The notes: generated from the sequence alone by a model not told the origin. 64,000 nucleotides of DNA from Actinomycetospora soli (GCF_021026295.1 NZ_JAJNDA010000002.1:1-64000); one strand, 5' to 3'. Numbered from the stretch's first letter, positions 1 to 10,655 are shown. Translations and numbers: made by a program.

Positions 1-12
1 TTTCCTGCCACG
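1..12. repeat. Truncated copy of the TTCCTGCCAC dispersed element
   Basis: The window opens with TTTCCTGCCACG, identical to the last 12 bases of the hairpin at 44744-44802 and closely matching the elements at 32663-32715 and 33928-33980. It lies just downstream of the minus-strand gene that ends at 25, as the other copies lie downstream of minus-strand genes. It is probably the outer arm of a terminator-like hairpin cut by the window edge. Confidence 0.55.
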
Positions 13-24
13 CGGAGGGGGCGC

Positions 25-300
25 TCAGGCCCCGCGCACGGCCCGGACCCGGGCCACCACGTCCACCACGCACAGCACGGCGGCCGTGGTGAGGACCACG
101 GCGGCCGTCACCCAGACGCCCAGTACGCGCGTCAGCTCGACCGGCGCCACGAGCAGGCCGCCGGTGGAGGGCTCCGTGTCCAGCCCCCGCGCCAGACACA
201 GCCCGGCGGCCACGAGCAGCAGGACCGCGACGACCGCGGTCACCAGCGCACGACGCCCCGTGGGTGGGGCGCCGCTGCGCTCCGTCTCCGCCCGGTTCAC
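25..300 (-). CDS. Small two-helix membrane protein
   Basis: A 91-residue protein of unknown function with a GTG start. Two hydrophobic helices are visible, at about residues 17-40 and 56-83, joined by a short loop, with a basic C-terminus. Its start overlaps the stop of the upstream gene as GTGA at 297-300, so translation is probably coupled. It is the last gene of the run leading away from hemB. In mycobacteria small membrane proteins (Rv0513/Rv0514) also follow hemB; that equivalence is from remembered gene order. Confidence 0.75.
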   Translation of the reverse strand: MNRAETERSGAPPTGRRALVTAVVAVLLLVAAGLCLARGLDTEPSTGGLLVAPVELTRVLGVWVTAAVVLTTAAVLCVVDVVARVRAVRGA

Positions 301-791
301 GACGACGGCTCGCGCTCGGCGAGCACCGACGACAGCGCGGCGTGCAGGCCGTCGGCGTCGCGGGCCCAGGCGGCGCGGCGGGTGCCGTCGTCCATCGTCA
401 CCACGACGGCGCCGAGGTGGCGCAGCACCGACGGGTGGTCGCCGAACGGCTTGATGCCGAACCGGCCGCTGCCGTCGGGCGGGCGGACGCCGACCAGACG
501 CTCGAGCGGGACGACCTCCTCGCCCTGGACCAGCTCGGTGTCGGTCACCCGCACCTTCAGCAGGCGCCGCCGGACCCGCACGATCAGCGCGATCGGGGCG
601 AGCAGCACCGCGCCGATGACCACCCACGCCCAGGGGGTCGCCCCGCCGGGGGCGAGCCGGTCGAGGAACGGGCCCCCGACGGCCACGACCGGCCCGATCA
701 GGACGGGCCACCAGGGTGCACCCGCCTCGGCGAAGCGCACCGGGCCGCCCGCCGTGGCCGGGCTCCGCTCCGCTGCGTCTCCCCCGGCCAT
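297..791 (-). CDS. Membrane protein with two N-terminal helices and a cytosolic domain
   Basis: A 164-residue protein of unknown function. An N-terminal helical hairpin at about residues 22-65 is followed by a soluble part containing PLERLVGVRP and KPFGDHPSVL, the organisation of bacterial PH-like/DUF membrane proteins. The ATG at 789-791 shares one base with the preceding gene's TGA, which fixes the start. The in-frame reading further upstream looks non-coding. It sits third after hemB in a chain of overlapping genes. The family is not assigned with confidence. Confidence 0.75.
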   Translation of the reverse strand: MAGGDAAERSPATAGGPVRFAEAGAPWWPVLIGPVVAVGGPFLDRLAPGGATPWAWVVIGAVLLAPIALIVRVRRRLLKVRVTDTELVQGEEVVPLERLVGVRPPDGSGRFGIKPFGDHPSVLRHLGAVVVTMDDGTRRAAWARDADGLHAALSSVLAEREPSS

Positions 792-1204
792 CACGCGAAC
801 CAGGTGCGCGCCGCCGGCAGGTGCAGCAGCAACGCCCCGGCGGCGAACGCGACGAAGTACACGCCGCCGACGCCGAGGAACGTGAGCTGGACGAGGCCCG
901 CGACGGCGAGCACCACGCCGATCGCGGTCAACGTCGCCCGGGCGGGCCGGGAGCGGGCCGCGAGCCCGCGCGTGGCCCACAGCGTCGCGGCGCCGAGCGC
1001 GGCCAGCACGACCGCGGTGAGCACCAGCGAGCCGACCCCGGTGTTCGGGTCGGCGTTCCCGACGGCGAGCGCGATCAGGAACAGCACGGCGGTGCCCACG
1101 AGGAGCACCCCGAGCACGGCCCAGAGCACCAGCGCCACCGTGACGATCGTGGGGCGGTGCGGCTCCTCGCGGGGCGGGGTGACCTCACGCACGTGCTCGC
1201 TCAT
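791..1204 (-). CDS. Four-helix membrane protein downstream of hemB
   Basis: A 137-residue protein with a short charged N-terminus (MSEHVREVTPPREEPH) and four predicted membrane helices filling residues 20-135. No enzymatic motif is visible and the function is unknown. The gap to the hemB stop is only 7 bp and its stop overlaps the next start, so it is probably co-transcribed with the heme genes. Its position matches Rv0513-type membrane proteins beside mycobacterial hemB (remembered gene order). Confidence 0.78.
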   Translation of the reverse strand: MSEHVREVTPPREEPHRPTIVTVALVLWAVLGVLLVGTAVLFLIALAVGNADPNTGVGSLVLTAVVLAALGAATLWATRGLAARSRPARATLTAIGVVLAVAGLVQLTFLGVGGVYFVAFAAGALLLHLPAARTWFA

Positions 1205-1211
1205 GTCGCGC

Positions 1212-2186
1212 TCAACGATCGAGCCGGGTCGCCAGTTCGGTCGCCCAGTAGGTCAGGACGATGTCGGCGCCGGCGCGGCGGATGCCGGTGATGCTCTCCA
1301 GGATCGTCCGGTCGCGGTCGATCCAGCCCCGCTCGGCGGCGGCGGAGATCATCGCGTACTCGCCGGACACCTGGTAGGCGGCGACCGGGACGTCGGAGAG
1401 CTCGGCGACCGAGCGCAGCACGTCCAGGTAGGCCATGGCCGGCTTGACCATCACCATGTCCGCGCCCTCGGCCAGGTCCAGCGTCGTCTCCCGCAGCGCC
1501 TCGCGGGCGTTGGCCGGGTCCTGCTGGTAGGTCCGGCGGTCGCCCGTCAGCTGCGAGTCGACCGCCTCGCGGAACGGGCCGTAGAACGCGCTGGCGTACT
1601 TCGCGGAGTAGGCGAGGATCGCGGTGTCGGTGTGGCCGGCCGCGTCGAGGGCGGAGCGGATCCGCCCGACCTGGCCGTCCATCATCCCGCTCGGCGCGAC
1701 GACGTGGGCGCCGGCGTCGGCCTGCGCCACCGCCATCTCGGCGTAGACCTCGAGGGTCGCGTCGTTGTCCACCGTGCCGTCGGGCGCGAGCACGCCGCAG
1801 TGGCCGTGGTCGGTGAACTCGTCGAGGCACGTGTCGGCCATGACCGGGAGGGCGTCGCCGACCTCCTCGCGGACCTCGCGGAGTCCGACGTTGAGGATGC
1901 CGTCGGGGTCGACGGCGCCGGAGCCGGTCGCGTCGTGCCGCGCGGGCACGCCGAACAGCATGATCCCGCCGAGGCCCGCAGCGGCGGCCTCGGCGGCCGC
2001 CTTCCGCAGGGTCTCGCGGGTGTGCTGCACGACGCCGGGCATCGAGCTGATCGGCTTCGGCGCGTCCAGCCCCTCGGCGACGAACACCGGCAGCACCAGG
2101 TGCCGCGGGCGGACGTCGGTCTCGGAGACCAACCGGCGCAGCGCCGGGGTGGTGCGCAGCCGCCGCGGGCGGTCGGTGGGGTACAT
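1212..2186 (-). CDS. hemB: Delta-aminolevulinic acid dehydratase (porphobilinogen synthase)
   Basis: Condenses two 5-aminolevulinate molecules into porphobilinogen, the second common step of tetrapyrrole synthesis. The 324-residue length is normal. Visible signatures are LPVFVAEG near the N-terminus, the substrate lysine in [14 protein letters not shown] and the Schiff-base lysine in MVKPAMAY. The metal loop reads [14 protein letters not shown], keeping the first and third cysteines of the zinc triad but with Asp at the second. The ATG at 2186 is 2 bp beyond the hemD stop; a GTG at 2192 overlapping that stop (GTGA) is an equally possible start. It ends the rex-hemA-hemC-hemD-hemB run. Confidence 0.97.
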   Translation of the reverse strand: MYPTDRPRRLRTTPALRRLVSETDVRPRHLVLPVFVAEGLDAPKPISSMPGVVQHTRETLRKAAAEAAAAGLGGIMLFGVPARHDATGSGAVDPDGILNVGLREVREEVGDALPVMADTCLDEFTDHGHCGVLAPDGTVDNDATLEVYAEMAVAQADAGAHVVAPSGMMDGQVGRIRSALDAAGHTDTAILAYSAKYASAFYGPFREAVDSQLTGDRRTYQQDPANAREALRETTLDLAEGADMVMVKPAMAYLDVLRSVAELSDVPVAAYQVSGEYAMISAAAERGWIDRDRTILESITGIRRAGADIVLTYWATELATRLDR

Positions 2187-2188
2187 GG

Positions 2189-3823
2189 TCACCGCCGGCG
2201 CGCCTTCGTCTTGCGCGGCGGCGGCAGCGCGCCCTCCGCACGCAGCTTGTCCGCGTGCGCGGCGAGCGCCTCCACCAGCGCCGGGACCTCGGCGACGTCC
2301 GGCTTGACGTCGACCCGCAGGCCGAACTCGACGGCGGTCTCGGCCGTCTTCGGGCCGATGCACGCGACGATCGTGCGGGCGTGCGGCTTGCCGGCGATGC
2401 CGACCAGGTTGCGCACCGTGGAGGACGAGGTGAAGCACACCGCGTCGAAGCCACCGGTCTTGATGGCCTCGCGGGTCGGCGCGGGCGGCGGCGCGGCACG
2501 CACCGTGCGGTACGCGGTGACGTCGTCGATCTCCCAGCCGCGCGCCTGCAGGCCCTCGGCGAGGGTCTCGGTGGCGATGTCGGCCCGCGGGAGCAGGACC
2601 CGGTCCACCGGGTCGAGCACGTCGTCGTGCGGCGGGAAGATCTCGAGCAGGCCCTCGGAGGACTGCTCGGTCTGCTCGGCCGGCACCAGCTCGGGGTGCA
2701 CGCCGAAGGCGCGGATCGCCGAGGCGGTGGCCTCGCCGACGCAGGCGATCTTCACGCCGGAGAAGGCGCGGGCGTCGAGGCCGAACTCCTGGAACTTCTC
2801 CCAGACGGCGCGGACGGCGTTCTGCGAGGTGAACACCACCCACTGATAGCGCCCGTCGACCAGGCCCTTCACCGCGCGCTCCATCTGCGCGGGCGAGCGC
2901 GGCGGCTCCACCGCGATCGTCGGGACCTCCTCCGGCACCGCGCCGTGGACGCGCAGCCGGTCACTCATGGCGCCCGCCTGGTCCTTGGTGCGGGGCACCA
3001 GCACGCGCCACCCGTAGAGCGAGCGCGACTCCCACCACGACAGCGCGGCGCGGTCGCCCGCGGCCTCGCCGATCGTCAGGGTCAGCGGGCCCTCCAGGTC
3101 GGCGCCGTCGGCCGCGAGCTTCTCCACCGTCGAGGTGACGGTCTTCTGCTTCGACTCGGTGCCCTGCGAGGTGACCAGGGCCGCGGTGTCGGGCTTCCAG
3201 CCGTTCTCCACGAGCGACGCCGACGTCGACGCGAGGTCGGCGGCGGTCGCCGTGAGCACGAGCGGCCCGGGTGCGACGGCGAGCGTGGTCCAGTCGAGCC
3301 CGCCGCGGACGTCCGCCGCGGTGTGGGCGGAGCCGAGCGCGACCCCGGCGTAGGCCGGGACGGCGGTGCTCGCGGGCATGCCGGGGACGACGTCGAAGGG
3401 GACGCCCGCCGTCGCGACGGCCTTGACCTCGGTGATCACGGACTCGCGGGTCAGCGGGTCCCCGCCGACGAGGCGGACCACGGAGTCGCCCTCGCGGGCG
3501 CGGGTCACGAGGTGCTCGGCCAGCGCGGCCGGGTCCTCCGGCAGCGGCGCGGCGATCTCGGCGCCCTCGGCGAGGGAACCCGCGGCGTCGTCGCCCAGCG
3601 GCGACACCTCCGCGTCGGCCCCGACGCGGCGCACCGTCACGGTGCTCTCGGGTCGGTCCGCGTCGAGCGACGCGACGATCTCGTCCGGCACGCCCGGGTC
3701 CGCCACGACGTACGTCGCGGAGGACAGCGCCTCGCGAGCCCGGACGGTGAGCAGGCCGGGGTCACCGGGCCCGCTGCCGACGAAGGCGACCCGGCCGGCG
3801 GTGGTGGAGGGGGGTGCGGTCAT
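2189..3823 (-). CDS. hemD: Fused uroporphyrinogen-III C-methyltransferase-like / uroporphyrinogen-III synthase
   Basis: 544 residues. Residues 1-250 resemble SUMT methyltransferases ([15 protein letters not shown]) and residues 265-530 are the HemD synthase domain, which cyclises hydroxymethylbilane with D-ring inversion. The protein ends in a basic tail (KTKARRR). The methyltransferase half is degenerate: the usual RLKGGDPFVFGRG reads [12 protein letters not shown] and the loop after the PGV-type motif is altered, so it may no longer methylate. This fused form is the usual actinobacterial HemD (as in Rv0511). It lies between hemC (45-bp gap) and hemB. Confidence 0.93.
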   Translation of the reverse strand: MTAPPSTTAGRVAFVGSGPGDPGLLTVRAREALSSATYVVADPGVPDEIVASLDADRPESTVTVRRVGADAEVSPLGDDAAGSLAEGAEIAAPLPEDPAALAEHLVTRAREGDSVVRLVGGDPLTRESVITEVKAVATAGVPFDVVPGMPASTAVPAYAGVALGSAHTAADVRGGLDWTTLAVAPGPLVLTATAADLASTSASLVENGWKPDTAALVTSQGTESKQKTVTSTVEKLAADGADLEGPLTLTIGEAAGDRAALSWWESRSLYGWRVLVPRTKDQAGAMSDRLRVHGAVPEEVPTIAVEPPRSPAQMERAVKGLVDGRYQWVVFTSQNAVRAVWEKFQEFGLDARAFSGVKIACVGEATASAIRAFGVHPELVPAEQTEQSSEGLLEIFPPHDDVLDPVDRVLLPRADIATETLAEGLQARGWEIDDVTAYRTVRAAPPPAPTREAIKTGGFDAVCFTSSSTVRNLVGIAGKPHARTIVACIGPKTAETAVEFGLRVDVKPDVAEVPALVEALAAHADKLRAEGALPPPRKTKARRR

Positions 3824-3868
3824 GTCGTTGTCTCGTCCTTATCCGTCTTCTTCACTGCGTCGGGGGGC

Positions 3869-4821
3869 TCACGGCGACGGCGCGCCGCGCGGCTCCGCCC
3901 CGTCGGCGAGCAGCTCGGCGGCCAGGGACCGCCCGATCTGCTCGGCATCCTTCGTCTCCCCGGTGGCCGAGTTGCGCACCGGCGCACCCTCGGCCGTGGT
4001 GGCGAACGCGCGCAGGGACAGCCTCTCCACGATGCGTCCGTCGTCGTCCAGATCCTCGACGATGTCGGCGAGTGCACCGATCGGGGCGCTGCACGGTGAT
4101 CCGAGCTCCTGCAGGACCGCCCGTTCGGCCGACACCGCGGTGAACGTCGCCTCGTCGTGCAGCGTCGACCGCAGGAAGGTCTCGAGGTCGGTGTCGGCCG
4201 CGCGACACTCCACGGCCAGCGCGCCCTGGGACGGGGCGGGCAGCATCTGCAGCGGGTCGAGGACCTCGGTGGCCTCCCCCGCGCGCCCGATCCGGGCCAG
4301 GCCCGCCCGGGCGAGGATGACGCCGTCGACCTCGCCGTCGGTGACCTTGCGGATGCGGGTCTCCACGTTGCCGCGGATGCCCACCACCTCGAGGCCGAGG
4401 CCGAGCGCGTGCAGCTGCGCGGTGCGCCGCGGCGACCCGGTGCCGATGACCGAGCCCGGGGGCAGCTCGCCCAGCACCATCTGGTCCCGGGCGATCAGGA
4501 CGTCCCGCGGGTCGGCCCGCTCGGGCACCGCCGCGAGCACGACCCCGGACAGACCCGCCGTCGGGAGATCCTTGTAGGAGTGCACGGCCACGTCGATGCG
4601 CCCGTCGAGCAGCGCGTCCCGCAGGGCCGAGGTGAAGACCCCGACCCCCGAGCCGGCGAGCGGGATGTTCGCGGCCTGCGTGGCGTCGCCGTCGGTGGCC
4701 ACGTGGACGATCTCGACGGTGGCCCCGGCCGCCGTCAGCGCGTCGGCGACGGTCTGGGTCTGGGTCCGGGCGAGCAGGCTCGCCCGGGTCCCGATCCGGA
4801 CGGTGCCGAGGTCGGCGGGGC

Positions 4822-4825
<4 letters not shown>
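3869..4825 (-). CDS. hemC: Porphobilinogen deaminase (hydroxymethylbilane synthase)
   Basis: Polymerises four porphobilinogen units into hydroxymethylbilane on a dipyrromethane cofactor. The 318-residue protein shows [10 protein letters not shown] at the N-terminus, VHSYKDLPT, the arginine motifs [11 protein letters not shown] and [11 protein letters not shown], and the cofactor-attachment cysteine in [13 protein letters not shown]. Its ATG overlaps the hemA stop (ATGA, 4822-4825), indicating translational coupling in the hem operon. Confidence 0.97.
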
Positions 4826-6233
<1,408 letters not shown>

Positions 6234-6237
<4 letters not shown>

Positions 6238-7022
6238 CGGAACACCTTTCCCGTCGCTTCGCGGCCGGCGGCCGCCGCGCTGCCGTCGTGGCGGGAGACG
6301 TGGAACGCCAGGATCTGCATCTCCACCGCCAGGTCGACCTTGCGCACCTCGACGCCCGCGGGGACGGACAGCACGGCCGGGGCGAAGTTCAGGATGCTGG
6401 GCACCCCGGCCGACACCAGCGCGTCGCAGACCTGCTGCGCCGCACCCGCGGGTGTCGCGATCACCCCGATGGTCACCCCTCGGGAGGCACACACGCGGGG
6501 GATCTGCGCCACGTCGAGCACCTCCACCCCGCCGATCGTCGTCCCGACGAGGTCCGGGTCGACGTCGAACAGCGCCGCCACCCCGAATCCTCGCTGGGCG
6601 AACCCGCCGTAGCCCGCGAGCGCGTGTCCGAGGTTCCCCACCCCGACCAGCGCCACCGCGTGCGAGCGGGTGAGCCCGAGCACGCTCTCCACCTGTTCGG
6701 TCAGGCGGGAGACGTCGTAGCCGACCCCGCGCACCCCGGACGAGCCGATGTGCGAGAGGTCCTTGCGCAGCTTCGCGGCGTTCACCCCGGCCGCCGCCGC
6801 CAGCACGTCCGAGGACACCGTGCGGACGCCCTGGGCGAGCATCTCGGTGAGCACCCGCAGGTAGACGGCGAGCCGCGCGACCGTGGCCTGCGGGATGCGC
6901 TCGGGGTCGACGCGCGTCAGGGAGGGGCGAGCAGGGCGGGACACGCCCCCGTCCACCGTCACGCCGGGAGCCTCCCTGCCCGCACCACATGCACCGCTCG
7001 TCGTCACCGAATCAACACCCAC
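6234..7022 (-). CDS. rex: Redox-sensing transcriptional repressor Rex
   Basis: Winged-helix repressor that senses the NADH/NAD+ ratio. DNA-binding part: [17 protein letters not shown] and [17 protein letters not shown]. Rossmann domain: [29 protein letters not shown] and [10 protein letters not shown]. It leads a run of overlapping genes into hemA, the arrangement known for Streptomyces rex-hemACD. GTG starts at 7022 (262 residues) and 7007 (257 residues) are both possible; neither has a clear ribosome-binding site. A candidate Rex operator lies directly upstream, suggesting autoregulation. Confidence 0.93.
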
Positions 7023-7033
7023 GAGGGTACCGC

Positions 7034-7051
7034 TCGTGAACGCACGCACAA
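7034..7051. promoter_or_regulatory. Candidate Rex operator (ROP) upstream of rex-hemA
   Basis: The 18 bases TCGTGAACGCACGCACAA match the actinobacterial Rex consensus TTGTGAACGCGTTCACAA at 14 positions; the mismatches lie mainly in the right inner half. It sits 11 bp upstream of the rex GTG at 7022 and just after the stop of the preceding gene, where an autoregulatory operator is expected. The consensus is recalled from Streptomyces work; binding is inference. Confidence 0.6.
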
Positions 7052-7069
7052 AGTCGCTGGTCAGGCGCC

Positions 7070-8635
7070 TCAGACCGCGGTGACCGCGACAGTGTGCCAG
7101 CCCGTGGCGCCGTCCGGGATCGAGAGGGCCTCCGCGCCCGTCTGCACCGCGCCCGAGCGGTCGGTGGCCCGCACCCGCAGCTGGTGCGGCCCCGGCGCGA
7201 GGGTGAGCGGCAGCCGCCACATCCGCCAGGAGTCGACGCTCGGCTCGACGGCGAGCTCGGCGGGCTGCCACGGGCCGTCGTCGACCGCGACCTCGACCGC
7301 GGCGATCCCGGTGTGCTGCGCCCACGCGACGCCCGCGGCCACCGTGCGGCCCGCCGGCACGGTGGCGGCGTCGCGGGGCACGTCGATGCGCGAGGACGTC
7401 TTGACCGGACCGAACTTCCCCCAGCCCCGCTGCTCCCAGTAGGAGGTGAACGCCGCGAACGTGGTCACCTCGATGTCGGTGATCCACTTCGTGGCGGACA
7501 CGTAGCCGTAGAGCCCCGGGACCACCATGCGCACCGGGAACCCGTGCTCGACCGGCAGCGGCGCGTCGTCGAGCCCGATCGCGAGCATCGCGTTGCGGCC
7601 GTCGGTGAGCGGGCCGAGCGGGGTGTTGCAGTTCCAGCCGTCGGCCGAGGTCGAGGCGATCTGCTCGGCACCGGGCCGCACGCCCGCGAGGGCCAGCACG
7701 TCGCGGACGGGGACGCCGAGCCACCGGCCGTTGGAGATCAGCGAGCCGCCCACCTCGTTGGACACGCAGGTCAGCGTCACCGGCGCCTCGATCAGGCGCA
7801 TCGACCGCAGCTGGTCGAACGTCAGCGTCACCTCGCGGTCGACCAGGCCGTGGACGCGCAGCGACCAGTCGGCGGTGGAGAGCCGCGGCACGGAGAGCGC
7901 GGTGTCGATCCGGTAGAAGTCGGCGGGTGCGGTCAGCCAGGACGGCGTGCCGTCGGCGACGAAGTCCGCGCCCGCCGGCACCGGCGCCGGGCCGGCGGGA
8001 GCCGGCGGGAGGGTCACCGAGGCCGGGCCCGCCGCGCCCGCGGTGACGACGCGCCCGACCGTGCCCGCCGCGAGCGCCCCGACGGCGGTCAGACCCGCCG
8101 TCGTCAGGAACCGCTTGCGACTGACCGCGCCCGCCCCCGCGTCCGGTGCGGCCGGCACTCGCACCGCGAGCCCGTGCAGCAGGCGCCAGACCCCGATGCC
8201 CACGAGGACGGCGACCCCGGGCGGCACGAGGTCGAACGGCGCGAAGGTGGGCGCGGTGACCGTCGCGATCAGCGCGAGCAGACCCATCGCGACGACGAGC
8301 ACGAGGCCGGGGCGCTCGTCGCGGCGGGAGAGGAGCCCGGCGAGCACGGTGATCGCGACGATCACCGCGACCATCCCGACGAGCAGCGCCACCTTGTCGT
8401 AGGTGCCGAACCACGCGATGGCCGTCTCCTTCAGCCACTCCGGCGTGAGACGGATCGCCCCCTGCCCGACGGCCAGGAACGGCGACGCGGCGGGGGACAC
8501 CAACGCGGCGACGAGCTCGCCTACGCCGATCGACGCACCGACGGCGAGCACGGCGGCCGCGACGCGCCGGCCACGCCCGCGGTCCGGCACCGCCTCGTCC
8601 GACGCCGTCGGCCGGTCGGCGGTGGGGATCGCCAT
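7070..8635 (-). CDS. Membrane-anchored molybdopterin-dependent oxidoreductase (sulfite-oxidase family)
   Basis: 521 residues. Four to five N-terminal membrane helices (about 25-150) are followed by an RKRFL segment and another hydrophobic stretch, then a sulfite-oxidase-type molybdopterin domain from about residue 230. The molybdenum-ligand cysteine is in TLTCVSNEVGG, with STSADGWNCNTPL and RMVVPGLYGYVSATKWI typical of the family. A C-terminal immunoglobulin-like dimerisation domain follows. The catalytic part is probably extracytoplasmic; the substrate is unknown. The ATG has AGGAG upstream. The gene sits between ferritin-like genes and rex on one strand, so redox-linked expression is plausible. 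Confidence 0.88.
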   Translation of the reverse strand: MAIPTADRPTASDEAVPDRGRGRRVAAAVLAVGASIGVGELVAALVSPAASPFLAVGQGAIRLTPEWLKETAIAWFGTYDKVALLVGMVAVIVAITVLAGLLSRRDERPGLVLVVAMGLLALIATVTAPTFAPFDLVPPGVAVLVGIGVWRLLHGLAVRVPAAPDAGAGAVSRKRFLTTAGLTAVGALAAGTVGRVVTAGAAGPASVTLPPAPAGPAPVPAGADFVADGTPSWLTAPADFYRIDTALSVPRLSTADWSLRVHGLVDREVTLTFDQLRSMRLIEAPVTLTCVSNEVGGSLISNGRWLGVPVRDVLALAGVRPGAEQIASTSADGWNCNTPLGPLTDGRNAMLAIGLDDAPLPVEHGFPVRMVVPGLYGYVSATKWITDIEVTTFAAFTSYWEQRGWGKFGPVKTSSRIDVPRDAATVPAGRTVAAGVAWAQHTGIAAVEVAVDDGPWQPAELAVEPSVDSWRMWRLPLTLAPGPHQLRVRATDRSGAVQTGAEALSIPDGATGWHTVAVTAV

Positions 8636-8719
8636 GGGGACTCCTGTCGTTCGCGGGCGGCCGCTGCGATTCGGTTGCCCACGGTCGGACGGTTCACCCC
8701 CGCCCGTCCCGACGACGGG

Positions 8720-9373
8720 TCACGCCGTCAGCGCGTCGAGCCCCAGGGGCGCACCGGCCGCGCTCGGCGTCGCGCCCGTGGGCCGGCCGAGCAGGAAGGA
8801 GGCCGTCGCCCCGTGCATCGCGGCGACCGGCGCGAGGGTGGCCGCGAGCGCCGCGGCCCCCGGATCGGTGAACTCGGCCGCCCGCGCGGTCACGGTGCCG
8901 CCCACCATCGCCTCCACGTCGACCGCGAGCGTGAGCAGGTCGGTGGGTGCGGCGGCCCGGCCGAGTGCCGCCCGCCGCTCGCTCTCCACCGTCAGCGGGA
9001 TCCCGCTCACCGCCGGCCGCCCGGCCGCGGTCAGCAGCGCGTTCCACGCGGCGGCGTGCTCGGTGTGCTGCGCGCCCGCCCCGGCCAGGAACGCCGTGAC
9101 CACCCCCGGCACCTGGCCGAGCCGGCCGTCCCCGGCCGCGAGCACCGCGCCGGAGTAGAGGCTCGCGGCGAGCGCGGAGGTGGCTGCGCACAGCGCGACC
9201 GCCCGCTGGTCGCCGACGTAGGGGACGCGGGTGGTCGTCGTGGTGGTGGGCGCCGGCGAGCCGGGCGGCGCCGACGGGGCGGCCGCGGGCGGCGCGTCGG
9301 AACAGGCGGCCAGGGCACCGGCACCGAGCAGGCCGACCGCGGAACCCAGCAACACCCGTCGTCGGGACAGCAT
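8720..9373 (-). CDS. Ferritin-like domain lipoprotein with twin-arginine signal
   Basis: 217 residues. The N-terminus MLSRRRVLLG followed by a hydrophobic stretch and the lipobox LAACS predicts a lipidated, possibly Tat-exported protein. After a Pro/Thr linker comes an all-helical domain of the ferritin-like/DUF4439 type, with QHTEHAAAWNALL as its best segment. The full iron-ligand set is not obvious, so metal binding is uncertain. The ATG overlaps the upstream stop (TGATG at 9371-9375), so it is coupled to the second ferritin-like gene. Confidence 0.75.
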   Translation of the reverse strand: MLSRRRVLLGSAVGLLGAGALAACSDAPPAAAPSAPPGSPAPTTTTTTRVPYVGDQRAVALCAATSALAASLYSGAVLAAGDGRLGQVPGVVTAFLAGAGAQHTEHAAAWNALLTAAGRPAVSGIPLTVESERRAALGRAAAPTDLLTLAVDVEAMVGGTVTARAAEFTDPGAAALAATLAPVAAMHGATASFLLGRPTGATPSAAGAPLGLDALTA

Positions 9374-9960
9374 CAGTTGCCCTCCTCGGGCGGCGCGGCC
9401 TTCGCCGTCGGGAAGCGGGTGTCGGGGAAGCCGACCGTGCCGACCCCGCCGGGTAGCGACGCCAGGTCCGGCGGCGCGACCACGAGGTCGGCGCGGCCCG
9501 CCGAGAGCAGCGAGTTGACCACCAGCAGGGTCGCCTTGCGCGCCGCGGCCGCCGACCCGAGGCGCAGCGCCAGGGCCCGCAGCGCGGGCGTGGACAGCGC
9601 GGCGGCGTCGGCGACCAACGTCTGCGCGAGGACGTCCTCGAGGGTGAGGACCAGCCCGACGACGTCGGCCGGGGTCCGCACGGTGGGCAGCGCCGCGTCG
9701 ACGACCGAGCCGTAGGCCGGGTCCGGCGCCGTCTGCGCCCGGCCGCCCGCACCGGTGGTCGCCGACGTCAGGGCGGACCGCGCGTCCCCGAGCTCCACGA
9801 CCGCGGCGGCCAGCAGGTCGCGCACCACCGGCACGGCCGTGGCGCCGCCGCCCGCGGGGTTGGTCTGCAGGGTCCGGTAGGTCGACTGCGCGAGGACGAC
9901 GAGCGAGGTCGCGGTGCGCAGCGCGGGGACGTCCCCGGTCGCGGTCTGGGCGGGGGTCAC
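9373..9960 (-). CDS. Ferritin-like helical protein
   Basis: 195 residues, mostly alpha-helical and alanine-rich, with segments such as RTATSLVVLAQSTYRTLQ and TLEDVLAQTLVADAAALS resembling ferritin-like domains. No signal peptide is evident from the GTG start at 9960, which overlaps the glutaredoxin stop (GTGA). Together with the downstream lipoprotein and upstream glutaredoxin it forms a tight three-gene unit. Function unknown; a role in envelope or redox homeostasis is inference. Confidence 0.7.
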   Translation of the reverse strand: MTPAQTATGDVPALRTATSLVVLAQSTYRTLQTNPAGGGATAVPVVRDLLAAAVVELGDARSALTSATTGAGGRAQTAPDPAYGSVVDAALPTVRTPADVVGLVLTLEDVLAQTLVADAAALSTPALRALALRLGSAAAARKATLLVVNSLLSAGRADLVVAPPDLASLPGGVGTVGFPDTRFPTAKAAPPEEGN

Positions 9961-10229
9961 GCGAGCGCCCGGCGCAGGTCGTCGGGCTCGAGCCGCCAGG
10001 AGGCCAGTTCCTCGCCGTCGACGAGGACCACCGGGATCCGGTCGCCGAACTCCCCGCGCAGCTCCGGGTCGGACGCGGCGGCCTCCACGTCCACCGTCTC
10101 CCAGTCCTCCCCCACCTGCTCGCAGACGGCGCGGACCACGAGCGCCATCCGGTCGCAGGTCCGACAGTCCGCACGCACCAGCACCGTCACCCGGACGGTG
10201 TCGGACGACTCTCCGACCGACTGTGACAA
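9957..10229 (-). CDS. Glutaredoxin-like thiol-disulfide protein
   Basis: 90 residues with a thioredoxin fold: beta strand VRVTVLVRADC, the active-site CRTC, and the cis-proline region DRIPVVLVDGEEL. This is the small glutaredoxin-like family (DUF836) found beside heme genes in actinobacteria, as with Rv0508 upstream of mycobacterial hemA. Here rex, the molybdoenzyme and two ferritin-like genes lie between it and hemA. The first gene of the minus-strand run, it starts divergently from the sigma-factor gene. Confidence 0.88.
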   Translation of the reverse strand: MSQSVGESSDTVRVTVLVRADCRTCDRMALVVRAVCEQVGEDWETVDVEAAASDPELRGEFGDRIPVVLVDGEELASWRLEPDDLRRALA

Positions 10230-10655
10230 CCCGGATCCCTCCTGCTCGCGTGCGGAGGAGTCTGGCAGACCCGTACCGACCGCCGACGGCGTGGTCGGGA
10301 CCTCTCACCGCAGGTCAAGGGCATGTCAACGAGCCCGCGTCGGGTGGGTGGCGCTCCGGTGACGAGGGCCTCCGCGCCGCACGTATGCTCCGTCCCCAGC
10401 GTGGTCACGGGATGGTCTCGGTCGACAGGACCGGACGGCCCGGGACACACCGGTGGAAGCGAGTGGTCGTCCAGCGAGGGAGAACGCCTTGTCCGCTGTC
10501 GTCGGCGTCGGCGTGACGACGGGGCCCGTGTCGGCCCCCGTCGCGCCCGCGGCCAGCGATGGTCGAGCTCCGCTGCGCCTCGTCCCCGGGGCCCCGCTGC
10601 GCTCCGCCGGGACCGACGGTCCAGCTCCGCTCCACGGCGGCTCCGGCGGAGCGCG
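10230..10655. other. 426-bp divergent intergenic region before the sigma-factor gene
   Basis: Separates the glutaredoxin gene (minus) from the sigma-factor gene (plus). The plus frame stays open from 10323, but the reading is Ser/Arg-rich and unlike a real N-terminus, so I treat it as non-coding. A possible -10 (TATGCT, about 10384-10389) follows TGACGA at 18-bp spacing. Bases 10563-10640 hold several copies of GCTCCGCTGCGC-like sequence, also seen near 271-290 and 39105-39125. Long leaders precede bldN in Streptomyces, but no specific site was identified. Confidence 0.4.

Noticed and set aside
264-2846. Long plus-strand open frames opposite the hem genes (for example 264-2846 and 2255-4099)
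   Set aside because: Arg/Gly/Ala-rich readings with no domains, exactly opposite well-supported genes; they are artefacts of high GC. The same applies to long antisense frames at 7094-9715, 20073-21980, 39700-42972 and 50186-51922.
10323-10655. N-terminal extension of the sigma factor up to 10323
   Set aside because: The upstream frame is Ser/Arg-rich with repeated GCTCCGCTGCGC sequence and lacks coding character, while ATG 10656 has a GGCGGAG ribosome-binding site.
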